From contig NZ_ATTE01000001.1 in the NCBI RefSeq assembly GCF_000419525.1, forward strand, positions 4,214,501-4,278,500: a stretch of 64,000 nt of DNA, in the 5' to 3' direction. The DNA is from Leucothrix mucor DSM 2157. GTDB lineage: Bacteria > Pseudomonadota > Gammaproteobacteria > Thiotrichales > Thiotrichaceae. This document shows positions 52,421 through 61,539 of the stretch, piece by piece (the stretch's first letter is position 1; the number at the start of each line of letters is the position of its first letter). The notes below the pieces were generated by a model. That model worked only from the letters and a program-made list of their open reading frames with translations, was not told the origin of the DNA and searched no databases. The position numbers and the translations under genes were made by a program.

Positions 52421-53593
52421 TTAGAGTGTTTTCAGGAAGGCGACTAGGTCCTTAACTTCCTGCTCACCCAGCCCCAATGGCATCAATATCGCCTCACCAT
52501 CCACGTGTAGGCGATCCATATCAATATTGGAATAATGATCAACCACTGCTTCGAGCGTTGCCAGCGAGCCATTGTGCATATACGGCGCGGTGTTGGTGAC
52601 ATTGCGCAAGCTCGGCACTCGAAATACCCCAAAGTTAGCGTGCAGGTGTGCGACCTTTCTAACCGCCCATGCGCCGCTTTTATCAGGATCATCCGTGTAG
52701 TTTCCATCAAGCGTGAAGGGTGATTTCTTGAGGTCGATAATGCCTTGATGGCGTCCGCTATCGACCACGCCTGGGCGAATAAAGTAAGGCACGGCGGCAT
52801 CGTGAAATTCACCATTAGAAAATAGCGCACCGGAATGACAAAAGTGGCAACGACCGCGACCCACAAATAGGGATAGCCCGCGTTGCGCCGAGGCGGGGTA
52901 GTTGGCTGCAGTTTTCCAATCTTGTTTAGCAACCGCATCGCGAAAGTGGTCGAAGGTAGTTTTCTCAGTGACTAAGATTTCTTGAAAAGCAGCCAAGGCT
53001 TTGCCGATATTGACCAGAATCAGTTCATCGCTTTGGGTCTTTGCATCGCCAAATAGTCTGTCATAGCTTTCGGCAAACGCTGGGTTTATGGCAACCGAAC
53101 GAACGTGCTCCAATGGTAAATTCATTTCAATGTCGCGGCCAATTGGGCGAATGGATTGCGCCCATAAATTATCATTACGCCCATCCCAGCCAAACCAGCG
53201 ATTGAACCTTACATTCAGCAGCGTTTGCGTGTTTCTATCTAATTTGTGCGTACCTGCGCTGATAGTGGGGTCGCTTGCAAAGGCTTGGTCTGGCGCATGG
53301 CATGAAGCACAGCTGGTATCTTGATTGCCAGAGAGCATGGGGCTGAAAAACAACTGCTTACCCAACTCAATCGCCAGAGGGTTGCCTGAAACGCGGTTAC
53401 TGGGATCGGGTTTAAGCTCAGGCGGCCATGGCCCATGTGCAACGACGCTGGCCAATGTTTCAGGCGTTAGTAACAGTCCGGCACTTTGCGGTGACTTATC
53501 ATCGGTAGCGGTATCATTTGATGAGCCATCAGCCGCCACCGCACTATTAAATAGAGTGCAGCCTAGGAGAAGGGCGATGGCTCTTTTCATCAT
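52421..53593 (-). CDS. Di-haem cytochrome c peroxidase / MauG-family protein
   Basis: 390 residues. A signal peptide (AIALLLGCTLFNSAVA) precedes two c-type haem motifs, CASCH at about 95-99 and CHFCH at about 244-248, in the order found in bacterial di-haem peroxidases and MauG. The segment GNPLAIELGKQLFFSPMLSG is typical of the family. Periplasmic. It overlaps the YtkA-like gene by four bases in a three-gene operon, which favours a MauG-like modifying role over simple peroxidase activity, though this is inference. Confidence 0.88.
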   Translation of the reverse strand: MMKRAIALLLGCTLFNSAVAADGSSNDTATDDKSPQSAGLLLTPETLASVVAHGPWPPELKPDPSNRVSGNPLAIELGKQLFFSPMLSGNQDTSCASCHAPDQAFASDPTISAGTHKLDRNTQTLLNVRFNRWFGWDGRNDNLWAQSIRPIGRDIEMNLPLEHVRSVAINPAFAESYDRLFGDAKTQSDELILVNIGKALAAFQEILVTEKTTFDHFRDAVAKQDWKTAANYPASAQRGLSLFVGRGRCHFCHSGALFSNGEFHDAAVPYFIRPGVVDSGRHQGIIDLKKSPFTLDGNYTDDPDKSGAWAVRKVAHLHANFGVFRVPSLRNVTNTAPYMHNGSLATLEAVVDHYSNIDMDRLHVDGEAILMPLGLGEQEVKDLVAFLKTL

Positions 53594-54033
53594 TTAACGG
53601 TCAGGCTCTGCGTATAGTGGGTGGCCTTATCGCCCCAATATCCTGAAATACTGATTTCCCAAATCCCCGGCATATGAAACACAAAATCTTGAATTTCATA
53701 ATGATCGGAGCCTTTAGTGTGGGCAATGGTTGGGGTGTAATTCATACCATGTTTGTGGGCGGGCATGGTGGCGGTGGCAGTCACCCGATCAGGCGGCAGC
53801 TGGCCCGCTTTTGCAAGTTCGCTAGAGCCGATGATTAATTTGAAAGAAAAAGGCTGCCCAAGTTTAATCGTATCCGGTTTCAAATCAATGATGGCGCGGC
53901 TGGTATCTGGTTGTGAGGATTTTAAGGTCACCCAGCCTTTAGATAGATCGCAACTGTGATTTACGAAGGCGTAAGCATCCAGCGCAATGCACCAGATCAC
54001 AAAGATAGCGGACAATAATATTCTATTTCTCAT
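53590..54033 (-). CDS. YtkA/FixH-like periplasmic protein
   Basis: 147 residues. An N-terminal signal peptide (LLSAIFVIWCIALDAYA) is followed by an immunoglobulin-like beta domain. It has the segment TATMPAHKHGMNYTP, then FHMPGIWEISISGYW, as in YtkA/FixH-type domains. Several His and Met residues in MPAHKHGM could bind copper. It overlaps the amidohydrolase by 11 bases and the di-haem protein by four. It may be the substrate or metal partner of the MauG-like enzyme; this is not shown by sequence alone. Confidence 0.75.
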   Translation of the reverse strand: MRNRILLSAIFVIWCIALDAYAFVNHSCDLSKGWVTLKSSQPDTSRAIIDLKPDTIKLGQPFSFKLIIGSSELAKAGQLPPDRVTATATMPAHKHGMNYTPTIAHTKGSDHYEIQDFVFHMPGIWEISISGYWGDKATHYTQSLTVK

Positions 54034-54835
54034 TGTGACTACTCAGCATGGTGACGGCATTTTCATAGCCGATTTTCTTAGCGATAGCCGGCGGCAAATC
54101 CTTCAGCCAATTGCGCGTGTAATCAGCATGTGTGCCAATGTAATACCAACGCTCGGGTGCAAAGGTATCGGTGCCAACCATAAAGCGATCTGGAAATTCT
54201 TCAAACGCCGCACGCCACTCTGCCGGCACTTTACCATTGCTGGCTTGGTCGTTTCTAAAGGCTAAATCGCTCCACAAGTTTTTGTGCTTTCTTAAGGTGG
54301 CGGCAATTTCATCTGGCCGTTCAAAGCCGGAGTGCGCCCAGAGTACGCGCGCTTGTGGGAATGATTTGAAAATCCGGTCAATGGCATCGGCATCTGAATG
54401 CGCGTGGAGTAGCAGGTCGTATTGCTTGGCTAAGGCTAACATGCGCTGTAAGACTGGCGTTTCAATATCCGCGCCATAAGCATGAAACTCGCCCAGTGCT
54501 TTGTATTGGTATTTAGCCAGCCGTGCTTCAACATAATCGATCACGGTTGGGTCGTGCATCCAAGTGCTAATTTCACCGCGCTTGCGATAGGGGCGCAGAG
54601 CAGGAACGACGATATCAGGCGCTTGCTGATAAATTTTCTGAGTACCATCGTCATCTGAGCTGGAGATCAATGCCTTGGTGAGACCAGCTTTACGCAATAT
54701 TTCAGCTGCCTGAGCCGGAGGCACTTGGATCACCGCATCATGGCTGTAGTGAATGTGAGCATCGAATAGCGGCGTGCTTTCGGCAAAGCTGGCACACGGG
54801 AGCAGGCCGAGCAGAAGGAGGATGGTGTATTTCAT
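54023..54835 (-). CDS. Secreted amidohydrolase-family TIM-barrel protein
   Basis: 270 residues. A signal peptide (LLLLGLLPCASFA) precedes a metal-dependent hydrolase barrel: HxH in FDAHIHYS (about 25-31), HAHSD, WAHSG and the final Asp in VGTDTF. This is the amidohydrolase-2 type (PF04909-like). Periplasmic location is unusual for these mostly cytoplasmic enzymes. First gene of the operon with the YtkA-like and MauG-like genes. Substrate unknown. Confidence 0.8.
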   Translation of the reverse strand: MKYTILLLLGLLPCASFAESTPLFDAHIHYSHDAVIQVPPAQAAEILRKAGLTKALISSSDDDGTQKIYQQAPDIVVPALRPYRKRGEISTWMHDPTVIDYVEARLAKYQYKALGEFHAYGADIETPVLQRMLALAKQYDLLLHAHSDADAIDRIFKSFPQARVLWAHSGFERPDEIAATLRKHKNLWSDLAFRNDQASNGKVPAEWRAAFEEFPDRFMVGTDTFAPERWYYIGTHADYTRNWLKDLPPAIAKKIGYENAVTMLSSHNEK

Positions 54836-55018
54836 GTGAGGTGGCCTATAGTTACGATCGTTATACGCCTAGTTTAGCTGATTCTTTGAATGAAATTGTG
54901 TAGTTAGCGCGGATTTAACGAATTTTGACGGTTGTCCGATTCAGTGGTGATTATGTCCGTTAGGCCAAGTGCCTGAGTCTATAATGAAACTCGTCAATTC
55001 AGACTTAGGTAATGGTTT

Positions 55019-56062
55019 ATGCCGAAATTCACGTCCTCATCCGCAGGCCCCGTCACCGCTTCGGCCTTGTCCTCGGGCGCACCAATTAATATCGCGGTGA
55101 TTGCTTACGATGGCGCGAATGCGGTTGATGTATTCGGGCCATTGCAGGTATTTTCCAGCGCTAATTATGTATTGAACAAAATGCATCCAGATATGGGTGT
55201 TGCCTATCAAACTCAGCTGATTAGTTTGTTCGAGCAGCAGATCAGTCTGGATACCCAAACGCGTGTATTAGCCGATGGCATGATTGGCGAACTTAGCCAG
55301 AGTGCTCCGGATACCTTGCTCATTGCGGGTGGCAAACGTGCGCCTGAAGTGGCTTCGCAAGCCGAAATTATTAACGCGCTACAATCACCCATTCAACAGA
55401 TCAGACGCGTGGCTTCGGTATGCAGCGGGGCATTTATTCTGGCGGCCACCGGTGTGCTGGAAAATCGACAAGCCACCACGCATTGGGATCGTTATGCAGA
55501 ATTCACTGCGCGCTTCCCCAATGTTCAGCTCAATATCGATGCGTTGTTTACGCAGGATGACAAATTCTATTGCTCAGCAGGCGTGACCTCGGGAATCGAT
55601 TTGGCGCTGCATTTGGTGCAAGAAGATTATGGCCGTCGTGCCGCCTTAGAAACCTCTCGCGAAATGGTCGCTTTCTACCATCGCCCCGGTGGGCAGAATC
55701 AGTTTTCCAGCGTGGATGGCATGATGCCTGCAACCACTGAATCACTGGTTAAAGTGCAGGAGTGGATCAATCAACACTTGAATCAAACACTCGAAGTCTC
55801 ACAATTGGCAGAGCTGGCGGCGATGAGTGTGCGCAACTTCTCTCGTAAATTCACCCATGAAACGGGCTTGTCACCTTCACGATATATCGCCAAAGTTCGC
55901 TTGAATAAAGCACGGCTGATGCTGGAAGAAAGTAGTACTTCAATCAGCCGCATTGCCAGCCTATGTGGCTATCAAAACAGTGAAATATTACGCCGCCTAT
56001 TTATTCGGGAATTGAATGTTTCGCCCTCCGAATACCGCAAACGCTTTCACGTAAAGCCTTAA
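55019..56062 (+). CDS. GlxA-type AraC regulator with DJ-1/PfpI domain
   Basis: 347 residues. A DJ-1/PfpI-like N-terminal domain (INIAVIAYDGANAVDVFGP, cysteine elbow VASVCSGAFILA near 136-147) is fused to a C-terminal AraC helix-turn-helix (LEVSQLAELAAMSVRNFSRK and ISRIASLCGYQNSEILRRL). Such regulators sense small nitrogenous or carbonyl metabolites. The MFS gene follows 16 bases later and is the likely target. Confidence 0.9.
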   Translation: MPKFTSSSAGPVTASALSSGAPINIAVIAYDGANAVDVFGPLQVFSSANYVLNKMHPDMGVAYQTQLISLFEQQISLDTQTRVLADGMIGELSQSAPDTLLIAGGKRAPEVASQAEIINALQSPIQQIRRVASVCSGAFILAATGVLENRQATTHWDRYAEFTARFPNVQLNIDALFTQDDKFYCSAGVTSGIDLALHLVQEDYGRRAALETSREMVAFYHRPGGQNQFSSVDGMMPATTESLVKVQEWINQHLNQTLEVSQLAELAAMSVRNFSRKFTHETGLSPSRYIAKVRLNKARLMLEESSTSISRIASLCGYQNSEILRRLFIRELNVSPSEYRKRFHVKP

Positions 56063-56078
56063 ACTCATAGGAAATACT

Positions 56079-57221
56079 ATGCCGACTAAAATTATTGCAC
56101 TAGCCGTTGCGCAAAGCTGTTATTGGTTCGCGGTGCTGATTGGCGTTAGCCTATCGGCCATTATTGGCGTCAAGCTTGCGCCGCATCCATCACTGGCAAC
56201 GCTGCCATTTGGACTGGTGAGCTTGGGCGCGCTGCTCAGTACTTACCAGCTCTCCATCTTTATGCAACAGCGTGGTCGTCGCTTAGGACTACGATTAGGG
56301 GCTTTGGCAGGAACCAGTTCGGCATTGCTGTGTATGGCATCAATCTATTTTGAGAGCTTCTATGTATTCTGCTTAGCCAGTTTACTGATGGGGATTTATC
56401 AAGCCTCATCCGTATTCTATCGACTCGCGGCGATGGATGAAGCACCAGAAGATAAGAAAGGCAGTGTAATGGGCTGGGTGCTGTCGGGGAGTTTACTGGC
56501 AGCAATATTAGGTCCAAGCCTGGCGAAAGTGGCGAACCAATGGTTTAGTGATCCTGAATACCTTGGCGCGTATTTATTCGTTGGAATCTTTGCATCGATT
56601 GCCTTTTTATTGCTCGGCAAGCTCAGTAATCCGGTGGTGAATAAGTCTGCATCGGCAGTCACTACCCGTCATTTTTTAAAGCACTCCGGTTACCGCATGG
56701 GCGTGTTAAACACCGCCTTCGGACAATTTATTATGATGCTGATGATGGTCGTCACGCCGCTAGCCATGCACTCGCATCACTACACAACCGACCAAGGGAT
56801 TTCAGTCATTGGCTGGCATATTATCGGGATGTTTTTGCCTTCATTTGTCAGTGGCAAGCTGATCGACCGCTTTGGTTCTGGAGCGATTGCCATGGCGGGT
56901 CTGGCGGTGTTTGCATTCAGTGCGTTAGCGGCTATTTCAGGAATGGTGTTGCTTAACTATTACGTCAGTTTATTCCTGCTGGGGGTTGGGTGGAACCTCC
57001 TCTATATGTCCGGCACCGGTCAATATTCTGCGGCAATTGAGGAGGCTGAAAAAGGTAAAGGGCAGGGCATTGCGGAGCTGATTGTTGCATTCTCCAGTAT
57101 TGTTGCGGTGATTGGCGGCGGAGTGTTGATTAATTGGTTTGACTGGCAACAGCTGAATTATGGCGTGCTGGTGTTGCTGGCTGTTATGGGTGTTTTGAAT
57201 TGGATGGTGCGAAGAAAGTAA
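56079..57221 (+). CDS. MFS transporter
   Basis: 380 residues with about twelve membrane helices. The cytoplasmic loop 2 motif is partly visible in QQRGRRLGLRLGALAG, and the second half has GKLIDRFGSGAIAMAGL. It has the YCA-like small-molecule exporter/importer look. Substrate unknown. Co-transcribed with the GlxA-type regulator (AGGAAA ribosome binding site). Confidence 0.87.
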   Translation: MPTKIIALAVAQSCYWFAVLIGVSLSAIIGVKLAPHPSLATLPFGLVSLGALLSTYQLSIFMQQRGRRLGLRLGALAGTSSALLCMASIYFESFYVFCLASLLMGIYQASSVFYRLAAMDEAPEDKKGSVMGWVLSGSLLAAILGPSLAKVANQWFSDPEYLGAYLFVGIFASIAFLLLGKLSNPVVNKSASAVTTRHFLKHSGYRMGVLNTAFGQFIMMLMMVVTPLAMHSHHYTTDQGISVIGWHIIGMFLPSFVSGKLIDRFGSGAIAMAGLAVFAFSALAAISGMVLLNYYVSLFLLGVGWNLLYMSGTGQYSAAIEEAEKGKGQGIAELIVAFSSIVAVIGGGVLINWFDWQQLNYGVLVLLAVMGVLNWMVRRK

Positions 57222-57247
57222 CAAAAAGGCCCGACAATTGTCGGGCC
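57222..57247 (-). terminator. Intrinsic terminator between MFS and DUF533 genes
   Basis: GGCCCGACAATTGTCGGGCC (57228-57247) is a perfect 20-base palindrome. An A-run on its left reads as a T-run on the minus strand, so it mainly terminates the DUF533 gene; it may also stop the MFS operon. Confidence 0.85.
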
Positions 57248-57298
57248 AAATACTACACAGGGGGCTGTGCACACAGGGTAAAACTCATTAAATCTCTA

Positions 57299-58006
57299 TT
57301 ATTTTGCTATTCCAAGGTCTGCCTGTCTCTCAAGATAGGTCGATAAGCCTGCTTCTAACTCCATGGCATTGGCCAAGTCTTTCAGAAAAGCACGACCACT
57401 ATCATGCTTACCACTAATGGCAAAGTATGCCGCTAAGTACACTTCCGACTTATGCTTATCCAGCGTTACTAGCTGAGTAATTTCCGCCAGCGTAATGTCG
57501 CGAGTCATCAGCTCATTAATAAAGTCATTCTCAACCACATTAAAGCCAAGCTGATCAGCCGCTTTCAAGAGTTGAGCTTGCTCAGTGGTATCTATCATGC
57601 CGTCTGCTTTAGAGGCCGCAACCATGGTGGTCATCAGCACCGTGGTCATAAAGCTTTCACCGTAGTTTTCACGGTTATCTACAAACTGTGGCAGCGGGCT
57701 GGACTGTGTAATGTCATGGCCAGTGATTGGTGTAACCGTTTGTAGCTCGGCGTGGTTTTGCCAGTTTTCATTCGCCTTGTAAGCCAGTGCGCCCATCACC
57801 GCCGCGCTGTTGTACTGAACAACCGTTTTCGCTAGTTCTCGCGTGGCTTTGTTGTTCATAAATAAGGTCATTAAACGATCGATATTCGCGTTGTGGCTCG
57901 CATCTTCAAAAGAGACTGAGTGTGTACGATCGGCGAGGCTAAGTTTTCCGAACTGATTGTTATTGTCTGAATAACCAGAGCCAGCATGTGAGTTTTGAAT
58001 GTTCAT
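57299..58006 (-). CDS. DUF533/YebE-like (TerB-fold) protein
   Basis: 235 residues. The C-terminal half has the TerB-like helical pattern LMTTMVAASKADGMIDTTEQ and VYLAAYFAISGKHDSGRAFL with a short N-terminal disordered part. DUF533 proteins such as YebE belong to envelope-stress regulons in enterobacteria. Unlike typical YebE it lacks a clear membrane segment. Function unknown. The 236-base gap upstream (58007-58242) shows no gene. Confidence 0.8.
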   Translation of the reverse strand: MNIQNSHAGSGYSDNNNQFGKLSLADRTHSVSFEDASHNANIDRLMTLFMNNKATRELAKTVVQYNSAAVMGALAYKANENWQNHAELQTVTPITGHDITQSSPLPQFVDNRENYGESFMTTVLMTTMVAASKADGMIDTTEQAQLLKAADQLGFNVVENDFINELMTRDITLAEITQLVTLDKHKSEVYLAAYFAISGKHDSGRAFLKDLANAMELEAGLSTYLERQADLGIAK

Positions 58007-58242
58007 AATAATTCTACCTCTATCGATGATTTATCGGCTTGGGTCTTACATACAATCACTTGATTGGATGAGCCCATAATAGGGAAGAATTTCTAAAGAT
58101 AAAATTCGGATGTTTTTTATATTTAGTTCGAAAAAATCTACAATATAGGTGGCGCAGTGCTTGGGGTATTTCATGGATAGCGACGGGCTACATTTGAATA
58201 ATGACCCGTCAATAAGGCGGTACTGATAACTGTTTTATGGAG

Positions 58243-59148
58243 TTAGTTGTCTTTGGATAGTAGCGCTTCTGCGGCATGCAGCACGGCATCGGTGGCTGGG
58301 TGCTTAAATTTACGCTCCGGTAAAATGCCGTAGTAGCGGTCTGAAACCGCATCAATCCGACCAATCACCGCGACATCAAACTGTTCCAGAATGTCATGCT
58401 CGACCGCGGATGACACACAGAAGATGCCACGCCCCGCCTGACCAAAAAACTTCAGCAGTGCGCTGTCATCCACTTCGGCGACCACATTCGGGGTGATTTG
58501 CGATTGTGAGAACCAGGAAATCAGGTTTTGATACAAGGCAGAGTTACGGCTTGGCATTAAAAACGGCGCTTTATGTAAGGACTGCGGGAAGTCCGCTTGG
58601 TAAGCCTCGCTATCATCTTTGCGGATAAAAAACGTCACGCCAGATTGCCCCAGATAATGATTCACCGCTCGCACGCTCACGCCCACCGGCAATGGCTGAT
58701 CGGAGATAATCAAGTCCAACTTATTGATCGATAAGTCGGCCAGCAGGCTCGGCAAGCCACCTTCATGGCACTCCAAAACAAAGCGATTCTCCAAATCAAA
58801 GCAGCCATTGAGGATTTCATACACCATCACTTTGGGGATGACATCCACAATGCCCACATTGAAGTTGGCGACCTTGCCAACATCCTGGGTGGCTAAGGTG
58901 CGCGATAACTCATTGCCGAGATTAAAAATATCATCGGCATAGCGCAGAGTGACTTGCCCAAGGCTATTGGGCTCCAGCCGTTTACCTTCGCGTTTAAAGA
59001 GCGGCGCACCGATATAGCTTTCAAAGGTGGAGATCTGACCACTCACAGTTTGAGGCGTCACATTCATAAGCTCTGCGGCGCGGGTCACGCTACCTTCTTT
59101 GGCAACCGCGTAAAAATATTGAAGGTGATGAAAGTTCAGTTGCTTCAT
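58243..59148 (-). CDS. nhaR: LysR-family activator of the sodium/proton antiporter
   Basis: 301 residues from the ATG at 59148, which has TTGAGG seven bases upstream; the TTG at 59160 is part of that ribosome binding site. The helix-turn-helix FYAVAKEGSVTRAAELMNVT with PQTVSGQI is of the NhaR type, followed by a LysR substrate domain. NhaR activates nhaA in response to sodium. It follows nhaA by about 33 bases in the same operon orientation. Confidence 0.88.
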   Translation of the reverse strand: MKQLNFHHLQYFYAVAKEGSVTRAAELMNVTPQTVSGQISTFESYIGAPLFKREGKRLEPNSLGQVTLRYADDIFNLGNELSRTLATQDVGKVANFNVGIVDVIPKVMVYEILNGCFDLENRFVLECHEGGLPSLLADLSINKLDLIISDQPLPVGVSVRAVNHYLGQSGVTFFIRKDDSEAYQADFPQSLHKAPFLMPSRNSALYQNLISWFSQSQITPNVVAEVDDSALLKFFGQAGRGIFCVSSAVEHDILEQFDVAVIGRIDAVSDRYYGILPERKFKHPATDAVLHAAEALLSKDN

Positions 59149-59181
59149 ATCTAGCCTCAAACAGTGGAGTGGTTAATGGCA

Positions 59182-60381
59182 TCATTGTTGATGCGTTGCT
59201 ATGGCGGGCTGCCGTCCGTTTTTCGCGGTTCGAAGTACATAATACCCCAGAATGCCGGATAAGAATGAGCCCGCCAGAATCGCCAGTTTATCGGCATACA
59301 GATAGATTTGCGTGTCATTGTAAGCCAGTGAGTCGATAAATAAGCTCATAGTGAAACCAACGCCGGTGAGTATCGATACGCCATACAGCTGACGCCAGTC
59401 ACTGCCTTCCGGTAGCTTGGCCATGCCCAGTTTAATCGCCAACCAACTAAAGCCAAACACACCTAACTGCTTACCAACGAAGAGCCCCAGCATGATTCCC
59501 AAGGGGACGGGCGTGAACATTTCATCCATCGAAATGCCGCGTAAATCGACGCCCGCATTCACAAAGGCAAACATCGGCAGAATCAAAAACGCTACCCAGT
59601 AATGCAAGCCGTACTCCATTTCTTTACTCATGGAGAAGGTGCTGCCATCTTTATTTTTACAGTTAAGCGGAATCATAAACGCCAAGGCAACACCGGCTAA
59701 AGTGGCATGCACGCCTGACTTCAATACGCTCACCCACAACACGATACCCAGTAGAATATAAGCCGCCCGACTGGTCACGCCCATGCGATTCATCACAAAC
59801 AAACCGACTAGTGAAGCCGAGGCAATGGTGATCGATGCGGTGGATAGCTCAACGGTGTAAAACAGCGCAATAATCACAATGGCACCAAGGTCATCGATGA
59901 TCGCCAAGGCTAATAAAAACACTTTTAAGGAGACCGGTACCCGCTTTCCGAGTAGGGATAATATGCCTAGTGCAAAGGCAATATCGGTTGCAGTGGGAAT
60001 CGCCCAGCCTTTCATGGCGAAGGAGTTGCCTTGGTTAAAGGCGATAAATACCAATGCTGGCACTAACATCCCACCCACGGCTGCGGCACCGGGGAGTGCC
60101 ACTTGGCTAAGGGTAGAGAGGTGGCCTTCCATTACCTCGCGCTTAACTTCCAAACCAATTAGGAAAAAGAAGATCGCCATAAGGCCGTCATTGACCCACA
60201 GTAACAGTGGCTTAGCGATTTGTAGCTCGCCAAAACGCACTTCTACCGGTGTATGGAGAAAGCTGTCATACCAGGACGATAGCGCGCTGTTTTGTAGGAT
60301 CAGGGCTAAAATGGTGATAAAAATCAGCAGGATTCCTGCAGATGATTCTCGTTTTAGGAATGATTCAATGGTCGTGATCAT
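59182..60381 (-). CDS. nhaA: Na+/H+ antiporter NhaA
   Basis: 399 residues, about twelve membrane helices. The paired aspartates of the ion-binding site are in LAIIDDLGAIVIIALFYT, and the assembled cross-over segment includes GWAIPTATDIAFALGILSLL. The N-terminal SAGILLIFITILALILQNS is typical of NhaA. It expels Na+ in exchange for protons at alkaline pH. First gene of the nhaA-nhaR pair. Confidence 0.96.
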   Translation of the reverse strand: MITTIESFLKRESSAGILLIFITILALILQNSALSSWYDSFLHTPVEVRFGELQIAKPLLLWVNDGLMAIFFFLIGLEVKREVMEGHLSTLSQVALPGAAAVGGMLVPALVFIAFNQGNSFAMKGWAIPTATDIAFALGILSLLGKRVPVSLKVFLLALAIIDDLGAIVIIALFYTVELSTASITIASASLVGLFVMNRMGVTSRAAYILLGIVLWVSVLKSGVHATLAGVALAFMIPLNCKNKDGSTFSMSKEMEYGLHYWVAFLILPMFAFVNAGVDLRGISMDEMFTPVPLGIMLGLFVGKQLGVFGFSWLAIKLGMAKLPEGSDWRQLYGVSILTGVGFTMSLFIDSLAYNDTQIYLYADKLAILAGSFLSGILGYYVLRTAKNGRQPAIATHQQ

Positions 60382-60715
60382 GCGCTTAAAGCTCCCGATA
60401 AAATCGAAATTTAGTAATAGATTAAATTGATGATATGGGTTTCTATCTGTAATTATATTCGATATTAATTGTTTTATGGTTCGGTTTTTGCGAATTACAT
60501 TCGCACGCTTTGTCAGATATAAGCTGATCTAAGGCTATATTTATCAGTTTTTACAAAGATAACTAAGTATCAATGAGCCGCCATTGTATAAGCGTGAATC
60601 TTTATGGCGTATGTGTATGCCTGCTCTGAGGTATAATGGTCTTTTTTACCTTTTCAGTTCATTGTGGCGCGCGATAAAATCGCCTGAACTGAGTTAACTT
60701 AAGTCGTTTAAAAAT
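60382..60715. other. Divergent intergenic region between nhaA and the GntR gene
   Basis: No gene is visible. A consensus -10 hexamer TATAAT lies at 60632-60637, 79 bases before the GntR start, with no clear -35. The half next to nhaA is AT-rich and presumably holds its promoter, but I cannot place it. Confidence 0.5.
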
Positions 60716-61408
60716 ATGCAGAATGGAACATCTACTGGTACCGAAACCACTTCTCTGACGAATCAAACGTATCAGCGTATTTACGACATGATTATTCAGG
60801 GCGACTTGGAGCCGGGTAATAAACTTAAGATTGAGGAGTTGCGCCGCGTACTCGGTACCGGTGCCAGCCCTGTTCGTGAAGCATTAAGCCTGCTGACCTC
60901 AGATCACTTGGTCGAACGGATCGATCAGCGTGGCTTTCGGGTGTCGCATATTAGTGTGGATGGCTTTACCGAGTTGTTAAAAACGCGCTGCTGGTTGGAA
61001 GAGCGTGCCTTAAGAGAGTCGATGGCGGCTCAGGATATGGAATGGGAAGAGCGTTTGGTGCTGGTGCATCACCGCCTGAAACGTGAGCCTAGAGTACTGC
61101 CAGACTCTGACAAGCCTAACCCTGCCTGGGAAAGTCGCCATAAAGAATTCCACATGACGCTGTTATCAGCTTGCGGCTCATCCATTCTAATGAAAATCTG
61201 CGATCGCCTGTACGATCAAAATATCCGTTATCGCAATGCGGCGAAAACCATGGCGTATCCTACGCGTGATGTGACCTCTGAACATGATGCGATTCTCCAG
61301 CATGTCATGGACCACGAGCCTGATCTGGCGGTGAAGGAATTGATTTCGCATTACACAACCACCGGCGAATTCTTATCGATGAAGCTGCGGCAAACCATGT
61401 CTCCCTAA
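60716..61408 (+). CDS. GntR family regulator, FCD type (FadR subfamily)
   Basis: 230 residues. The winged helix-turn-helix spans about 14-80 (IYDMIIQGDLEPGNKLKIEE, GTGASPVREALSLLTSDHLV), followed by an all-helical FCD ligand domain with metal-type His and Asp positions (HKEFHMTLLSACGS, SEHDAILQHVMDHEP). It lies just upstream of the FAH-family gene and likely controls the cassette in response to an organic acid. Confidence 0.92.
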   Translation: MQNGTSTGTETTSLTNQTYQRIYDMIIQGDLEPGNKLKIEELRRVLGTGASPVREALSLLTSDHLVERIDQRGFRVSHISVDGFTELLKTRCWLEERALRESMAAQDMEWEERLVLVHHRLKREPRVLPDSDKPNPAWESRHKEFHMTLLSACGSSILMKICDRLYDQNIRYRNAAKTMAYPTRDVTSEHDAILQHVMDHEPDLAVKELISHYTTTGEFLSMKLRQTMSP

Positions 61409-61452
61409 AGTTTTGAATTTGTAAATTCTAGGGAGCAAAAATCGGCCGAAAT

Positions 61453-61479
61453 AAAATATCGATATTTTTATCATTGACA
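61453..61479 (+). promoter_or_regulatory. Palindromic operator and -35 upstream of the FAH-family gene
   Basis: AAAATATCGATATTTT (61453-61468) is a perfect 16-base palindrome, followed six bases later by a consensus TTGACA (61474-61479). The -10 is weak (TAGTCT, 17 bases downstream). The palindrome is a good candidate site for the upstream GntR regulator. Confidence 0.55.
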
Positions 61480-61539
61480 AAAATAAAACGATTATTTAGT
61501 CTGTAGCCACAATATTTGTGAAGCTACGGCGAGATAATT

